From Pectobacterium aroidearum (GTDB taxonomy: Bacteria > Pseudomonadota > Gammaproteobacteria > Enterobacterales > Enterobacteriaceae), in contig NZ_CP065044.1 in assembly GCF_015689195.1 (NCBI RefSeq), forward strand, positions 682,001 through 746,000: 64,000 nt of DNA, in the 5' to 3' direction. The notes under the pieces were generated by a model, which had not been told where the DNA came from, did no database searches, and saw only the letters and a list, made by a program, of their open reading frames with translations. Position numbers and translations under genes: made by a program. Shown one piece after another: positions 51,456 to 62,599 of the stretch. The first letter of the stretch is position 1; every line of letters starts with the position of its first letter.

Positions 51456-52619
51456 ATGTCTGTAATTAAGATGACCGATCTGGATCTGGCTGGTAAACGT
51501 GTTCTTATTCGTGCGGATCTGAACGTACCAGTAAAAGAAGGGAAAGTGACGTCTGATGCGCGCATCCGTGCCTCTCTGCCGACCATCGAAATCGCTCTGA
51601 AACAAGGCGCTCGCGTTATGGTCACTTCCCACCTGGGACGTCCGACCGAAGGCGAATACAACGAAGAATTTTCTCTGCTGCCTGTTGTGGACTACCTGAA
51701 AGAGAAACTGTCTTCTCCTGTACGTCTGGCGAAAGACTATCTTGATGGTGTTGATGTCGCTGAAGGCGAGCTGGTTGTACTGGAAAACGTTCGTTTTAAC
51801 AAAGGCGAGAAGAAAGACGACGAAGTCCTGTCCAAGAAATACGCTGCGCTGTGCGATGTGTTCGTGATGGACGCTTTCGGTACTGCACACCGTGCGCAGG
51901 CTTCAACCCACGGCGTGGGTAAATTTGCGCCTATCGCCTGTGCGGGCCCGCTGCTGTCTGGTGAGCTGGAAGCGCTGGGTAAAGCATTGAGCGAACCAGC
52001 ACGTCCGATGGTCGCTATCGTAGGTGGTTCTAAAGTTTCCACCAAACTGACCGTACTGGATTCCCTGTCTAAAATCGCCGATCAGCTGATCGTCGGTGGT
52101 GGTATCGCCAACACCTTCGTTGCCGCACAAGGCCACAACGTGGGTAAATCTCTGTACGAAGCCGATCTGATTCCTGAAGCGAAGAAGCTGCTGGAAACCT
52201 GCGATATTCCTGTGCCGAGCGATGTGCGTGTTGCGTCAGAATTCTCTGAAACTGCAACTGCAACGCTGAAGTCTGTTACGGCAATCAAAGACGAAGAGCA
52301 GATTCTGGATCTGGGTGATGTTTCCGCTGAGCGTCTGGCTGAAATTCTGAAGAATGCCAAGACCATCCTGTGGAATGGCCCGGTTGGCGTCTTCGAATTC
52401 CCGAATTTCCGTAAAGGAACCGAGACTATCGCTCGTGCTATCGCAGAGAGTGATGCGTTCTCTATCGCAGGCGGCGGCGATACGCTGGCTGCGATCGATC
52501 TGTTTGGTATTGCTGACAAAATCTCCTACATTTCTACCGGTGGTGGCGCATTCCTGGAGTTCGTTGAAGGGAAAAAACTGCCTGCAGTAGTTATGCTGGA
52601 AGAACGCGCTAAACAGTAA
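51456..52619 (+). CDS. pgk: Phosphoglycerate kinase
   Basis: 387 residues, as in E. coli. Signature [17 protein letters not shown] near 15, [14 protein letters not shown] near 56, and the ATP-site [13 protein letters not shown] near 345. Interconverts 1,3-bisphosphoglycerate and 3-phosphoglycerate with ADP/ATP. AAGAGGA precedes the ATG. Confidence 0.98.
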   Translation: MSVIKMTDLDLAGKRVLIRADLNVPVKEGKVTSDARIRASLPTIEIALKQGARVMVTSHLGRPTEGEYNEEFSLLPVVDYLKEKLSSPVRLAKDYLDGVDVAEGELVVLENVRFNKGEKKDDEVLSKKYAALCDVFVMDAFGTAHRAQASTHGVGKFAPIACAGPLLSGELEALGKALSEPARPMVAIVGGSKVSTKLTVLDSLSKIADQLIVGGGIANTFVAAQGHNVGKSLYEADLIPEAKKLLETCDIPVPSDVRVASEFSETATATLKSVTAIKDEEQILDLGDVSAERLAEILKNAKTILWNGPVGVFEFPNFRKGTETIARAIAESDAFSIAGGGDTLAAIDLFGIADKISYISTGGGAFLEFVEGKKLPAVVMLEERAKQ

Positions 52620-52652
52620 TTTAAGGTAAGGGCTGCTTTTTCCCTTTCCTGT

Positions 52653-52695
52653 GGTTGTCTTGGCATGCCGTTATGGATGTCGTGCCGAGACAACC
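52653..52695 (+). other. 15-bp stem-loop between pgk and fbaA
   Basis: GGTTGTCTTGGCATG (52653-52667) pairs with 52681-52695 using two G-T wobbles around a 13-nt loop. No T-run follows, so processing or stabilisation of the pgk-fbaA message is more likely than termination. Confidence 0.55.
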
Positions 52696-52754
52696 TGTCG
52701 ATTTAACATCGATTTCTCTAACCCCTCCACGGCCAACGAAACGGGACACGTAAC

Positions 52755-53831
52755 ATGTCTAAAATTTTTGATTTCGTAAAACCCGGTGTCATCACTGGTG
52801 ATGACGTTCAGAAAGTTTTCGCAGTAGCAAAAGAAAACCAATTCGCTTTGCCAGCAGTGAACTGTGTCGGTACCGACTCAATCAATGCTGTGCTGGAAGC
52901 CGCAGCCAAAGTACGTGCGCCGGTCATTGTTCAGTTCTCTAACGGCGGTGCAGCATTCATCGCGGGTAAAGGCCTGAAAGCAGAAGGTCAGCAGGCGGCA
53001 ATTTTGGGAGCGATTTCTGGCGCTCATCATGTGCATCAAATGGCGGAACACTACGGTGTGCCAGTCATTCTGCACACCGACCACTGCGCGAAGAAATTGC
53101 TGCCGTGGATCGATGGCCTGCTGGACGCGGGTGAAAAACACTTTGCTGCTACTGGCAAACCGCTGTTCTCTTCTCACATGATTGACCTGTCTGAAGAGTC
53201 GCTGGAAGAGAATATCGAGATCTGTTCTAAGTATTTGGCTCGTATGGCCAAAATCGATATGACTCTGGAAATCGAACTGGGTTGTACCGGTGGCGAAGAA
53301 GACGGTGTGGATAACAGCCACATGGACGCCTCAGCGCTGTACACCCAGCCGGAAGACGTTGACTACGCGTACACCAAGCTGAACGCGATCAGCCCACGTT
53401 TCACCATCGCTGCTTCTTTCGGTAACGTGCATGGCGTATACAAGCCAGGTAACGTGAAACTGACTCCGACCATCCTGCGCGACTCTCAGGAATATGTTTC
53501 CAAGAAACATAACCTGCCGCACAACAGCCTGGACTTCGTGTTCCACGGTGGTTCTGGTTCCAGCGCTCAGGAAATCAAAGACTCCGTTAGCTACGGCGTA
53601 GTGAAAATGAACATCGATACCGACACCCAGTGGGCTACGTGGGAAGGTATTCTGAAATATTACAAAGATAACGAAGCTTATCTGCAAGGCCAATTGGGCA
53701 ACCCGAAAGGCGAAGATCAGCCGAACAAGAAATACTATGACCCGCGCGTGTGGCTGCGTTCCGCGCAGGCGAGCATGGTTACGCGTCTGGAGCAGGCTTT
53801 CAAAGAGCTGAATGCTGTTGATGTGCTGTAA
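52755..53831 (+). CDS. fbaA: Fructose-bisphosphate aldolase class II
   Basis: 358 residues. Zinc-dependent aldolase splitting fructose 1,6-bisphosphate. Zinc ligands are in VILHTDHCAKKLL near 108 and NVHGVYKPGNVKL near 226; the K+/phosphate site GGSGSS is near 265. Distal gene of the epd-pgk-fbaA glycolytic group; strong terminator behind. Confidence 0.98.
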   Translation: MSKIFDFVKPGVITGDDVQKVFAVAKENQFALPAVNCVGTDSINAVLEAAAKVRAPVIVQFSNGGAAFIAGKGLKAEGQQAAILGAISGAHHVHQMAEHYGVPVILHTDHCAKKLLPWIDGLLDAGEKHFAATGKPLFSSHMIDLSEESLEENIEICSKYLARMAKIDMTLEIELGCTGGEEDGVDNSHMDASALYTQPEDVDYAYTKLNAISPRFTIAASFGNVHGVYKPGNVKLTPTILRDSQEYVSKKHNLPHNSLDFVFHGGSGSSAQEIKDSVSYGVVKMNIDTDTQWATWEGILKYYKDNEAYLQGQLGNPKGEDQPNKKYYDPRVWLRSAQASMVTRLEQAFKELNAVDVL

Positions 53832-53860
53832 GTCAGACAACGTAAACATGATTTGATGCT

Positions 53861-53887
53861 AAGGCTCCTACGGGAGCCTTAATTTTT
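53861..53887 (+). terminator. Intrinsic terminator after fbaA
   Basis: AAGGCTCC (53861-53868) pairs with GGAGCCTT (53873-53880) around 4 nt, then AATTTTT. Confidence 0.88.
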
Positions 53888-53956
53888 GGTACCGATGTTG
53901 CGGTTTTAGATGTGGACGTTATGCTTTCCCAGTGATTAAAAAACAGGAGCGTTTAA

Positions 53957-54808
53957 ATGGAAGAACTTAATACGGGATTGGATCAGGCAGGGAACTGGTT
54001 GGTGGCACATCAGAACTTGTTTTTGCAGTATGCCGTGAATATTGTCGCCGCATTAGTGATCCTTATTGTTGGTTTGGTGATCGCGCGGATCGTCTCTGGC
54101 ACCATCAATAAACTGATGATTAGTCGTTCTATTGATTCAACCGTGGCCGATTTCCTGTCTGCGCTGGTGCGTTATGGCATTATCGCGTTCACGCTGATTG
54201 CCGTATTGAGCCGGGTTGGCGTGCAGACAGCATCGGTGATTGCTGTGCTGGGTGCCGCAGGTTTGGCCGTCGGTCTGGCATTGCAGGGGTCGTTAGCCAA
54301 CTTTGCTGCGGGCGTTTTGCTGGTGATTTTCCGGCCTTTCCGTACCGGCGAATGGGTGGACTTGGGCGGCGTGTCTGGCTCCGTCACACAGGTACAGATC
54401 TTCTCGACGACGCTGCGCACCTCTGACGGCAAAATTATCGTGGTGCCGAATGGCAAGATCATCGCTGGCAACATCATCAACAGCTCGCGTGAGCCGGATC
54501 GCCGTACCGAAATTATTGTCGGTGTGGCTTATGATGCCGATATCGACGTGGTGAAAAAGCTGCTGGGCGATATTATCGCTGCCGATGGACGTATCCAGCA
54601 CGACAAGGGGGTTACGATTCGCCTGAATGAAATGGCGGCGTCATCGCTGAATTTTGTGGTGTGGGTGTGGACAACCAACGGCAACGCACAGGCGGTGTAT
54701 TGGGATCTGCTGGAAAGCTTTAAACGCGCGCTGGATGAGCACCGTATTGGTATTCCTTATCCGCAGATGGATGTACATTTACACCAGGTTCAGGAACGCG
54801 CTGAATAA
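53957..54808 (+). CDS. mscS: Small-conductance mechanosensitive channel MscS
   Basis: 283 residues (E. coli 286). Three N-terminal helices, with the pore-lining TM3 [20 protein letters not shown] near 98 and its kink [11 protein letters not shown] cytoplasmic beta/alpha vestibule follows. Heptameric safety valve of the inner membrane under hypo-osmotic shock. Follows fbaA as in E. coli. Confidence 0.97.
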   Translation: MEELNTGLDQAGNWLVAHQNLFLQYAVNIVAALVILIVGLVIARIVSGTINKLMISRSIDSTVADFLSALVRYGIIAFTLIAVLSRVGVQTASVIAVLGAAGLAVGLALQGSLANFAAGVLLVIFRPFRTGEWVDLGGVSGSVTQVQIFSTTLRTSDGKIIVVPNGKIIAGNIINSSREPDRRTEIIVGVAYDADIDVVKKLLGDIIAADGRIQHDKGVTIRLNEMAASSLNFVVWVWTTNGNAQAVYWDLLESFKRALDEHRIGIPYPQMDVHLHQVQERAE

Positions 54809-54820
54809 TATGTTGTATCA

Positions 54821-54840
54821 CAGGGGCCGGACGGCCCCTG
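54821..54840. terminator. GC-rich hairpin between mscS and yiaS
   Basis: CAGGGGCC (54821-54828) pairs with GGCCCCTG (54833-54840) around 4 nt. Convergent genes share it; T-runs are poor. Confidence 0.6.
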
Positions 54841-54854
54841 ATTGATCCCTGCTT

Positions 54855-55556
54855 CTATTGTCCGTAATAGGCATCTTTCCCATGCTTACGCAGGTAGTGC
54901 TTATCCAGCAGAACTTGCTGCATAGCGGTAATACCTGGCGTCAGCTGGCGTGAAAAAATGCCCATATAGGCTATCTCCTCTAGTACCACCGCATTATGTA
55001 CCGCATTATGTGCGTCTTTTCCCCAGGCGAATGGGCCGTGTGCATTGACTAACACGGCTGGGATGTCTGTTGGGCTGATACCGCGCTGGCGGAATGTTTC
55101 TATAATCACGTTGCCTGTTTCCTGCTCATAGTGCTGGGCAATTTCGTCCTGTGTCATCAATCGCGTGCAGGGGATGGTTCCGTAGAAATAGTCGGCATGC
55201 GTGGTGCCCCAGGCCGGGAGATCCAGCCCCGCCTGTGCCCAGATGGTGGCGTGGCGCGAGTGCGTATGGACAATGCCGCCAATCTCGGTAAAAGCGCGGT
55301 ATAACGCCAGATGTGTCGCCGTATCCGAGGAGGGCTTTTTGTTACCTTCGATGGTCTGTCCAGAGGCAAGATCGACCACAACCATGTCATCTACGACCAT
55401 ATGTTCGTACTCCACACCTGATGGTTTGATGACCACTAGACCGCGGTCGCGATCGACGACGCTGACGTTACCCCAGGTAAACGTCACCAGATGGTGACGC
55501 GGTAAATCCAGATTCGCTTCCAGAACCTGTTGCTTAAGCTGTTGTAACGTTAGCAT
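54855..55556 (-). CDS. yiaS: L-ribulose-5-phosphate 4-epimerase (YiaS/SgbE/UlaF type)
   Basis: 233 residues of the class II aldolase/AraD family. Converts L-ribulose 5-phosphate to D-xylulose 5-phosphate. Signatures: [21 protein letters not shown] near 27, zinc ligands in [15 protein letters not shown] near 95, and [12 protein letters not shown] near 168. Last gene of the yia operon; its start overlaps the yiaR stop by 7 bases. AraD proper is excluded only by context. Confidence 0.93.
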   Translation of the reverse strand: MLTLQQLKQQVLEANLDLPRHHLVTFTWGNVSVVDRDRGLVVIKPSGVEYEHMVVDDMVVVDLASGQTIEGNKKPSSDTATHLALYRAFTEIGGIVHTHSRHATIWAQAGLDLPAWGTTHADYFYGTIPCTRLMTQDEIAQHYEQETGNVIIETFRQRGISPTDIPAVLVNAHGPFAWGKDAHNAVHNAVVLEEIAYMGIFSRQLTPGITAMQQVLLDKHYLRKHGKDAYYGQ

Positions 55557-56410
55557 GACATTCCCCCTTGTTGCATTTTCTGCTCGATCCAGCGGCGCGC
55601 CTGAACGATCTCAGCGACCGGTTCATCAGCTTTCTCCGTCCACATTTCAATCAGGAAAGCGCCACGATAGTTGAGTGTTTTCAACGTGCTAAAAACAGAA
55701 ATAAAATCCACACAGCCCTCGCCGAATGGTACGTCGCGGAACTGCCCGGGTGAGGTTGCGGTAACCGCCAAGGTGTCTTTCAGATGGATAGCGGCGATGC
55801 GATCGATACCCAGCTGTAATTCTTGCGTGACATTGTTGCCCCAGGCGCTGAGGTTGCCGACGTCCGGGTAGACGGTAAACCACGGTGAAGCCAGGCAGGC
55901 ATCCCAGGCTTTCCATTTACTGATAGAGTTCATAAAGGCGGTGTCCATGATCTCCACGGATAGCATCACCTGCGCGGCGGCGGCGCGTTCAACCGCCCAT
56001 TGCATACCTTCGGTAAAACGCGCGAGCGTGCCTTCATCTTGCTGCTCGTAATAGACGTCATACCCCGCTAGCTGAATGGTGCGGATGCCCACGTCGTTGG
56101 CCAGTTGAATGGCCTGCTCCATGATCGTAAAGGCACGCTGGCGCAGTGCTTCATCATGGCTGCCGAACGGAAAACGCCGATGCCCGGACAAGCACATCGA
56201 AGGGATACGAATGCCGGTTTCCAGCATCGCATTGACCAGAGAAAGCCGCTGTTCCTTACTCCATAGCAGGCGGGCCAGACGCTCATCGCTTTCGTCTACC
56301 GACATTTCAACAAAGTCAAAACCACAGGCCTTTGCTAGCGCTAAGCGCTCTGGCCAGGTCAGGTGTTTCGGCAGGGCTTTTTCATAAATACCTAATGGGT
56401 GTTGGCGCAT
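55550..56410 (-). CDS. yiaR: L-xylulose-5-phosphate 3-epimerase (YiaR/SgbU)
   Basis: 286 residues, equal to E. coli SgbU. TIM-barrel of the xylose-isomerase-like family; converts L-xylulose 5-phosphate to L-ribulose 5-phosphate. [12 protein letters not shown] near 33, [10 protein letters not shown] near 117, [15 protein letters not shown] near 155 and GEGCVDF near 233 match SgbU closely. Start at 56410 gives [13 protein letters not shown]; in-frame codons to 56434 are not conserved. Confidence 0.94.
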   Translation of the reverse strand: MRQHPLGIYEKALPKHLTWPERLALAKACGFDFVEMSVDESDERLARLLWSKEQRLSLVNAMLETGIRIPSMCLSGHRRFPFGSHDEALRQRAFTIMEQAIQLANDVGIRTIQLAGYDVYYEQQDEGTLARFTEGMQWAVERAAAAQVMLSVEIMDTAFMNSISKWKAWDACLASPWFTVYPDVGNLSAWGNNVTQELQLGIDRIAAIHLKDTLAVTATSPGQFRDVPFGEGCVDFISVFSTLKTLNYRGAFLIEMWTEKADEPVAEIVQARRWIEQKMQQGGMSC

Positions 56411-56411
56411 A

Positions 56412-57068
56412 TTAAGGCCTCCAGATGGCGTCAATGGCGGCGCGGAATTGGCGAGCCGAGTCTACTGGGTCAGGAGCATCCGCCAGCGCCCGTCCGGTAA
56501 TGAATGCCGTGACGGCGATATCGCTGAAAAGCGGCAGATCCGAGGGGGTAATCCCTCCGGTAATAGAGAGTTCGATGCCGAGGTCAGAAAGGGCTTTCAT
56601 CGTGTCCAGATCCTGCTGGCCCCAGGTTTGACCGCTGGCCTGCGCATCGCGCCCACGGTGGTAAATTGCCTGTTTGATGCCCAGTGCGCGCCACGCTTTG
56701 GCGTCTTCCAGCGTCCAGCGACCGAAGAGCTCAATCTGGATCTCTCCCCGATAACGCTCTGCCACTTCCAGCGCGCTAGCCATAGTGGGCAAAGGCGCGG
56801 CGCAGATGACGGTCATCCAGTTTGCGCCGTGGGAAAAGGCTTGCTCCGCCAGCGTGGCGCCCGCGTCAGCGACTTTCAGATCGGCCACCAGCACATGGTG
56901 AGGGCAGCGCTCGCGTAATTGGCTGACGGTCTGGATACCTGCGCTGATGCACAAAATGGTGCCCGCTTCGATGATGTCAACATAGGGGTGGAGTCGCTCC
57001 ACGATGGTGAGTGCGGCATCCAGTCGGGTGTGGTCGAGCGCCAGTTGCAGGCGGGGTTGCGTTGTCAT
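56412..57068 (-). CDS. yiaQ: 3-keto-L-gulonate-6-phosphate decarboxylase (YiaQ/SgbH)
   Basis: 218 residues, OMP-decarboxylase suprafamily. Converts 3-keto-L-gulonate 6-phosphate to L-xylulose 5-phosphate and CO2. LQLALDH at the start, [17 protein letters not shown] near 62 (DxKxxD motif) and [16 protein letters not shown] near 136. One base separates it from yiaR. Its start overlaps the lyxK stop by 4 bases. Confidence 0.94.
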   Translation of the reverse strand: MTTQPRLQLALDHTRLDAALTIVERLHPYVDIIEAGTILCISAGIQTVSQLRERCPHHVLVADLKVADAGATLAEQAFSHGANWMTVICAAPLPTMASALEVAERYRGEIQIELFGRWTLEDAKAWRALGIKQAIYHRGRDAQASGQTWGQQDLDTMKALSDLGIELSITGGITPSDLPLFSDIAVTAFITGRALADAPDPVDSARQFRAAIDAIWRP

Positions 57069-58573
57069 GGGTTCTCCTTACCGGCGGGTTGCAGCGCTTT
57101 TAACGCGTCGACGAGCGCCTGATAGTGTTGGTATTTTTTGTCGTAGGCCGTGCGAGCTTGTTCATCTGGGGTAAGGCGTGTAATCCGTGGTGAGAACGCC
57201 CGCTGAGCAGCGGTGATATCGCTAAAAGCACCGCTGCCGACCATCGCCGCCATTGCTGCACCCAGACAGCCGGTTTCTTCTACCTGTGGGAGTTCGACAG
57301 GCAGGCCGCTGACGTCCGCAAACATCTGCATCCAGGGGACAGACTTGGCTGGGCCGCCGGTGATGCGCAACGCGTCCACGTTAGGGAAACGCTGACGCAT
57401 ACGATTCAGGTGCGCCATGTGGCAGAACACCACACCTTCGTAAATAGCCTGAACGAGATGTTCGCGCCGGTGGAACGCTTGCAGGCCGTAGAAGCTGGCA
57501 CTGAGCCCCAATCCGGCGTTGGAACCATATAAAAAGGGAACAAACAGCAGGTGACTGCCCGCTTTAGGAAGATGAGAAACCCAGTGATTGAGCTGAGCAT
57601 AATCGACCCCTAAACCGTCACTCAGTCCCCATTGTTGGCAGAACCATTCCAGATTGGCAGCAGACGTAGGGCTGGCTTCATGCACGATGTAGCGTCCTGC
57701 TTCCGCATGGCGGCCATAAACGAAGGGATGGTCGTAGCCATCGGCGAGGGTGTCGGTGATGCCGCTGGTTACTGACCATGTCCCCATGACGGCATTGAGT
57801 CGAGTCTCGTCCTGAAGGCCTGCGCACAGGGCAGTGGAAACCACGTCGAATAACCCACCGACGACGGGGGTTCCCGCCCTCAGTCCGGTTAGCTGTGCTG
57901 CTTCTGGGGTAATTCGGCCTGCGATATCTGTAGAACCGATGATTGGAGGTAGGGCGCTGACGATTTCCGCAATCCCAAGTTGTTCTGCCAGTGCAGGATC
58001 GTAGTGGCCTGTGTCCATGTTGTAGAGGTTGGATTCGGAGATATTGGTTTCTTCACAAGCCCGTTCTCCGGTCAGGCAGAAACGCAGGTAGTCGTGCGCC
58101 ATGAACAGCGTGCCGATTTGTGCATAGCGTGTCGGCTGGTGGTCTTTGAGCCACCGCAGTAGCGAAACCGGATGGCCTGTCCACAGCGTCTGGCGGGTCT
58201 GAGGATAGAGCGCTTGCGGTATCCCTGCTTGCTGCCACGCCAGAACCTGTTCACGCGCGCGCTGATCGGATGACAGAATCGCATGGCCTAGTGGTTTGTC
58301 ATGCTTATCCAGCAAGAATAACCCTTTGCCTTGGGCGGAGATCCCCACGCCGGAAATTGCGCTAGCGGAGAGTGCCGTTCTGTCCAGCAGTTCACGAATA
58401 ACCTCGGCAGCGGTCTGCCACAGGGTATGCATATCGCGTTCTGCCCAACCGGGTTGCGGTGTGGTAATCGGCAGATTGTGGCGTGCAATGCCGTACTCCG
58501 TTCCGGTGACGTCATAGATCCCGGCTTTGATAAAGGTTCCGCCGCAGTCGAGCCCCAGAAAATAATCTGTCAT
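57065..58573 (-). CDS. lyxK: L-xylulose / 3-keto-L-gulonate kinase, FGGY family
   Basis: 502 residues (E. coli LyxK 498). FGGY kinase: LGLDCGGTFIKAGIYDVTG at the start, first-domain substrate region to about 240, second domain with GGLFDVV near 242 and ITGGPAKSVPWMQM near 402. In the yia pathway it phosphorylates 3-keto-L-gulonate and/or L-xylulose. Overlaps the transporter stop by 4 bases. Confidence 0.92.
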   Translation of the reverse strand: MTDYFLGLDCGGTFIKAGIYDVTGTEYGIARHNLPITTPQPGWAERDMHTLWQTAAEVIRELLDRTALSASAISGVGISAQGKGLFLLDKHDKPLGHAILSSDQRAREQVLAWQQAGIPQALYPQTRQTLWTGHPVSLLRWLKDHQPTRYAQIGTLFMAHDYLRFCLTGERACEETNISESNLYNMDTGHYDPALAEQLGIAEIVSALPPIIGSTDIAGRITPEAAQLTGLRAGTPVVGGLFDVVSTALCAGLQDETRLNAVMGTWSVTSGITDTLADGYDHPFVYGRHAEAGRYIVHEASPTSAANLEWFCQQWGLSDGLGVDYAQLNHWVSHLPKAGSHLLFVPFLYGSNAGLGLSASFYGLQAFHRREHLVQAIYEGVVFCHMAHLNRMRQRFPNVDALRITGGPAKSVPWMQMFADVSGLPVELPQVEETGCLGAAMAAMVGSGAFSDITAAQRAFSPRITRLTPDEQARTAYDKKYQHYQALVDALKALQPAGKENP

Positions 58574-59871
58574 GCTGCCTCCGTAGACTCATCGCAGCGC
58601 GGTGGCAGCATCATGGCCAGTACGGCGGCAATCGCCAGTGAGATAGCCAGACTGTAGACGCCAACGTCTTTGTTAAAGGTTGAAATCAGGACGCCGACCA
58701 TATAAGGGCCGCAGAAGCCACCGAGATTGCCAAGCGCATTAATGACACCGCGAGCGCCGCCAGCGACTTCGGCATCAAACAACTTGGGAGGAATAGTCCA
58801 GAACACCCCCGCGGCGGCCTGAATGAAGACGCCGCAGCCGACTAGCGCGGCATAGGACCACCAGATATGGCTTTTGAGCAAAACGGACAGTGCCATGCAA
58901 ATGGCGAAACAGGCGAGTGGTAACGCGACGAAGACCTTACGTTTTCCTGAGTTATCGGACAGGTAGGAGATAGTGAACATACCGAGGATTGCCCCGATAT
59001 AAGGCAAAATAGCCAGAATGCCGACCTGTTCCATATTGCCATTGGTCAGCCCTTTCAGGATGGTGGGTAACCACAGGGTGTAGCCGTAAATTCCTGTCTG
59101 GTAAAAGAAATTCACCAAAATTAACTGCCACATCAACTTTTCGCGCAATACCCGACTGAGGGAAGCATTGCGGACAGTTTTGCCTTGCAGGGCCGCTTGT
59201 TCTTCCTGCAACGTGTTGATCAGATACTCTTTTTCTGCCTGTGAAATCCATTTTGCTTCCTGCGGGCGGTTGCTAATGGTAAACCACCACAGCAGCATAA
59301 CGACCAGCGAAACCCCTCCCTCCACCAGAAACAGCATGCGCCAATCCCAGGTTGTGATGACCCAGCCAGAAAGCGGGGCGGTCAAAATGCCGGCGATGGG
59401 TACAAACATGATGACAATCGCGTTGGCGCGGCCACGCTCTTTATCGGGGAACCAGTTGCTGATCATCGTGAGTACCACCGGGAGCATACCGCCTTCGGAT
59501 ACCCCCAGCGCAAAGCGCAAAAACAGCAACTGATACTGATTGGTCACCAGACCGGTTAACACCGAAATGACGGCCCAGGCCAGCAGTGACCAGCCGATAA
59601 ACTTTTTACCGTTGCCGTGTACGGCGAGTTTGCCGCCCGGCACTTGTAAAAACAGATAGCCGATAAAGAAGATCCCGCCTGCGAGTCCGGCCATCGATGC
59701 CGTAATACCCAATTCGTCATCCATACCGCCCGGCATCGCGAAGGCAATATTGACGCGATCCATATAGGAAATAATGCAGGTAATCAAAATGGGCGGTACG
59801 ATCCGCAACCAGCGTAATCGAGGAATATTTGCCGCTGTGCGCTGGCTAGAAGAAACCGTGGCTGTATTCAT
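58570..59871 (-). CDS. MFS transporter of the yia operon (YiaX2-like, ACS family)
   Basis: 433 residues, twelve predicted helices, anion:cation symporter type (YMDRVNIAFAMPGGMDDELG near 40, GVSEGGMLPVVLTMISNWFP near 130). E. coli has the TRAP transporter YiaMNO here; Klebsiella oxytoca has MFS genes (yiaX1, yiaX2), so this operon is of the Klebsiella kind. It probably imports a sugar acid such as 2,3-diketo-L-gulonate. ATP-independent. Confidence 0.88.
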   Translation of the reverse strand: MNTATVSSSQRTAANIPRLRWLRIVPPILITCIISYMDRVNIAFAMPGGMDDELGITASMAGLAGGIFFIGYLFLQVPGGKLAVHGNGKKFIGWSLLAWAVISVLTGLVTNQYQLLFLRFALGVSEGGMLPVVLTMISNWFPDKERGRANAIVIMFVPIAGILTAPLSGWVITTWDWRMLFLVEGGVSLVVMLLWWFTISNRPQEAKWISQAEKEYLINTLQEEQAALQGKTVRNASLSRVLREKLMWQLILVNFFYQTGIYGYTLWLPTILKGLTNGNMEQVGILAILPYIGAILGMFTISYLSDNSGKRKVFVALPLACFAICMALSVLLKSHIWWSYAALVGCGVFIQAAAGVFWTIPPKLFDAEVAGGARGVINALGNLGGFCGPYMVGVLISTFNKDVGVYSLAISLAIAAVLAMMLPPRCDESTEAA

Positions 59872-59992
59872 ATCACTTTATCCTTCAACATGTTGCGTGC
59901 ATGACGTGCTTCATTTTGGGCTTTTTCGCGCGTAGCAATCCCCGCACATGCCCGCAGGCATGTGTCGCGTTACATGGAAAAATCAGAAACGA

Positions 59993-61479
<1,487 letters not shown>

Positions 61480-61523
61480 AACGCGTCTCCATGACGATAG
61501 TTAGATTGCTTTTTGTTCGTCAT

Positions 61524-61548
61524 ATTTCATTATGCGAAATTGCATTTC
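61524..61548 (-). promoter_or_regulatory. Possible operator in front of yiaK
   Basis: Three arms ATTTC (61524-61528), GAAAT (61536-61540) and ATTTC (61544-61548) make two overlapping inverted repeats with 7- and 3-base spacers. Located about 45-70 bases before yiaK. The IclR-family repressor YiaJ controls yia genes elsewhere; no yiaJ is in this window. Confidence 0.4.
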
Positions 61549-61691
61549 AAATAAATGCTATACCTGTGCTTGCATGAAGTCAAAACGAGAGGGGGTTAAA
61601 TTTTGTTTGAAAAACAAGTGGTTATTTTAATGTGGTGACTTTGTGATCGGTGCCGCATTTTGGGCGGTACGCGGAATACAGGCGTGAGAAA

Positions 61692-61715
61692 GCAGGGGGA
61701 GAGACTCCCCCCCCT
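61692..61715 (-). terminator. GC-rich hairpin after the SMP-30 gene
   Basis: GGGGGAG (61695-61701) pairs with CTCCCCC around 3 nt, within an 8-C run (61707-61714). On the minus strand it follows the SMP-30 gene by about 25 bases; T-run weak. Confidence 0.4.
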
Positions 61716-61739
61716 GTTAACTACCCCACAGGCGTGGTT

Positions 61740-62585
61740 TTACCGGTACGATTCTACCCCGATGCGGTAAAGCGACGTCGTTGCCGTGATGTACAGTTCA
61801 TTCCCTTCTGGTCCGCCGATAGTGCAGTTGGATACACACTCCGGTACGTCTATTTTGCCGATCTGATGGCCATCGGGACGAAAAATCAGGATGCCGTCAG
61901 CGCAACTGCAAAATAGGTTGCCAGTGCGATCAACACAGAAGCCATCGGGAATGCCCGGCTCTACGCGGGCAAAAAACTGTCCCGCCCCCAGATGCTTTCC
62001 CTCAACCGGATAAATTCGCAGATCGCGGCGACCCAGCGTTGGGAAATCAATAATCGACATGTCTGCAACATATAAATGTGTTTCATCCGGCGAAAATGCC
62101 AACCCATTCGGGCGTTGGAGATCGCTGGCCGCGATGCTGAGTGAGCCATCGCGCGGATCGAAACAGTAGACGTAGCAGCCAATGACCTGGCTTTCTGATT
62201 TGTAGCCTTCGTCATCGCTGGTAATGCCGTAGGGGGGATCGGTAAACCAGATCGTGCCATCGCTACGGATCGCCACATCGTTTGGCGAGTTGAAGCGTTT
62301 CCCATCAATGCGGTCAACCAAGACGCGAATATCGCCATTATTCTCACGACGGCTGATACCGCGCCGGCCATGCTCGCAGCTCACGACGCGTCCTTGCGCA
62401 TCAAGTGCATTGCCGTTTGCGTAGTGGGATGGAAAACGCCAGAGAGCGACGTCGCCATTACGCGACCAGATAAACATCCGGTTTCCTTTTACATCGCTAA
62501 AGACCACAGCATCCTGCTGCGGCAACCATACTGGGCCTTCGGCCCAGATGGCGGGAGAACACAGACGCTCAAGTTGTTGTGTCAT
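61740..62585 (-). CDS. SMP-30/gluconolactonase family protein
   Basis: 281 residues, six-bladed beta-propeller lactonase family. Likely metal ligands lie in WAEGPVWL near 14, NSPNDVAIRSDGTIWFTDPP near 100, RPNGLAFSPDETHLYVAD near 157 and PDGFCVDRTG near 213. No signal peptide, so cytosolic. It would open a sugar lactone; next to the yia operon a role in feeding linear sugar acid to YiaK is plausible (inference). It lies 14 bases after the ABC binding-protein gene, so probably in that operon. Confidence 0.87.
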   Translation of the reverse strand: MTQQLERLCSPAIWAEGPVWLPQQDAVVFSDVKGNRMFIWSRNGDVALWRFPSHYANGNALDAQGRVVSCEHGRRGISRRENNGDIRVLVDRIDGKRFNSPNDVAIRSDGTIWFTDPPYGITSDDEGYKSESQVIGCYVYCFDPRDGSLSIAASDLQRPNGLAFSPDETHLYVADMSIIDFPTLGRRDLRIYPVEGKHLGAGQFFARVEPGIPDGFCVDRTGNLFCSCADGILIFRPDGHQIGKIDVPECVSNCTIGGPEGNELYITATTSLYRIGVESYR

Positions 62586-62599
62586 GCCGGGTTCTCCAC

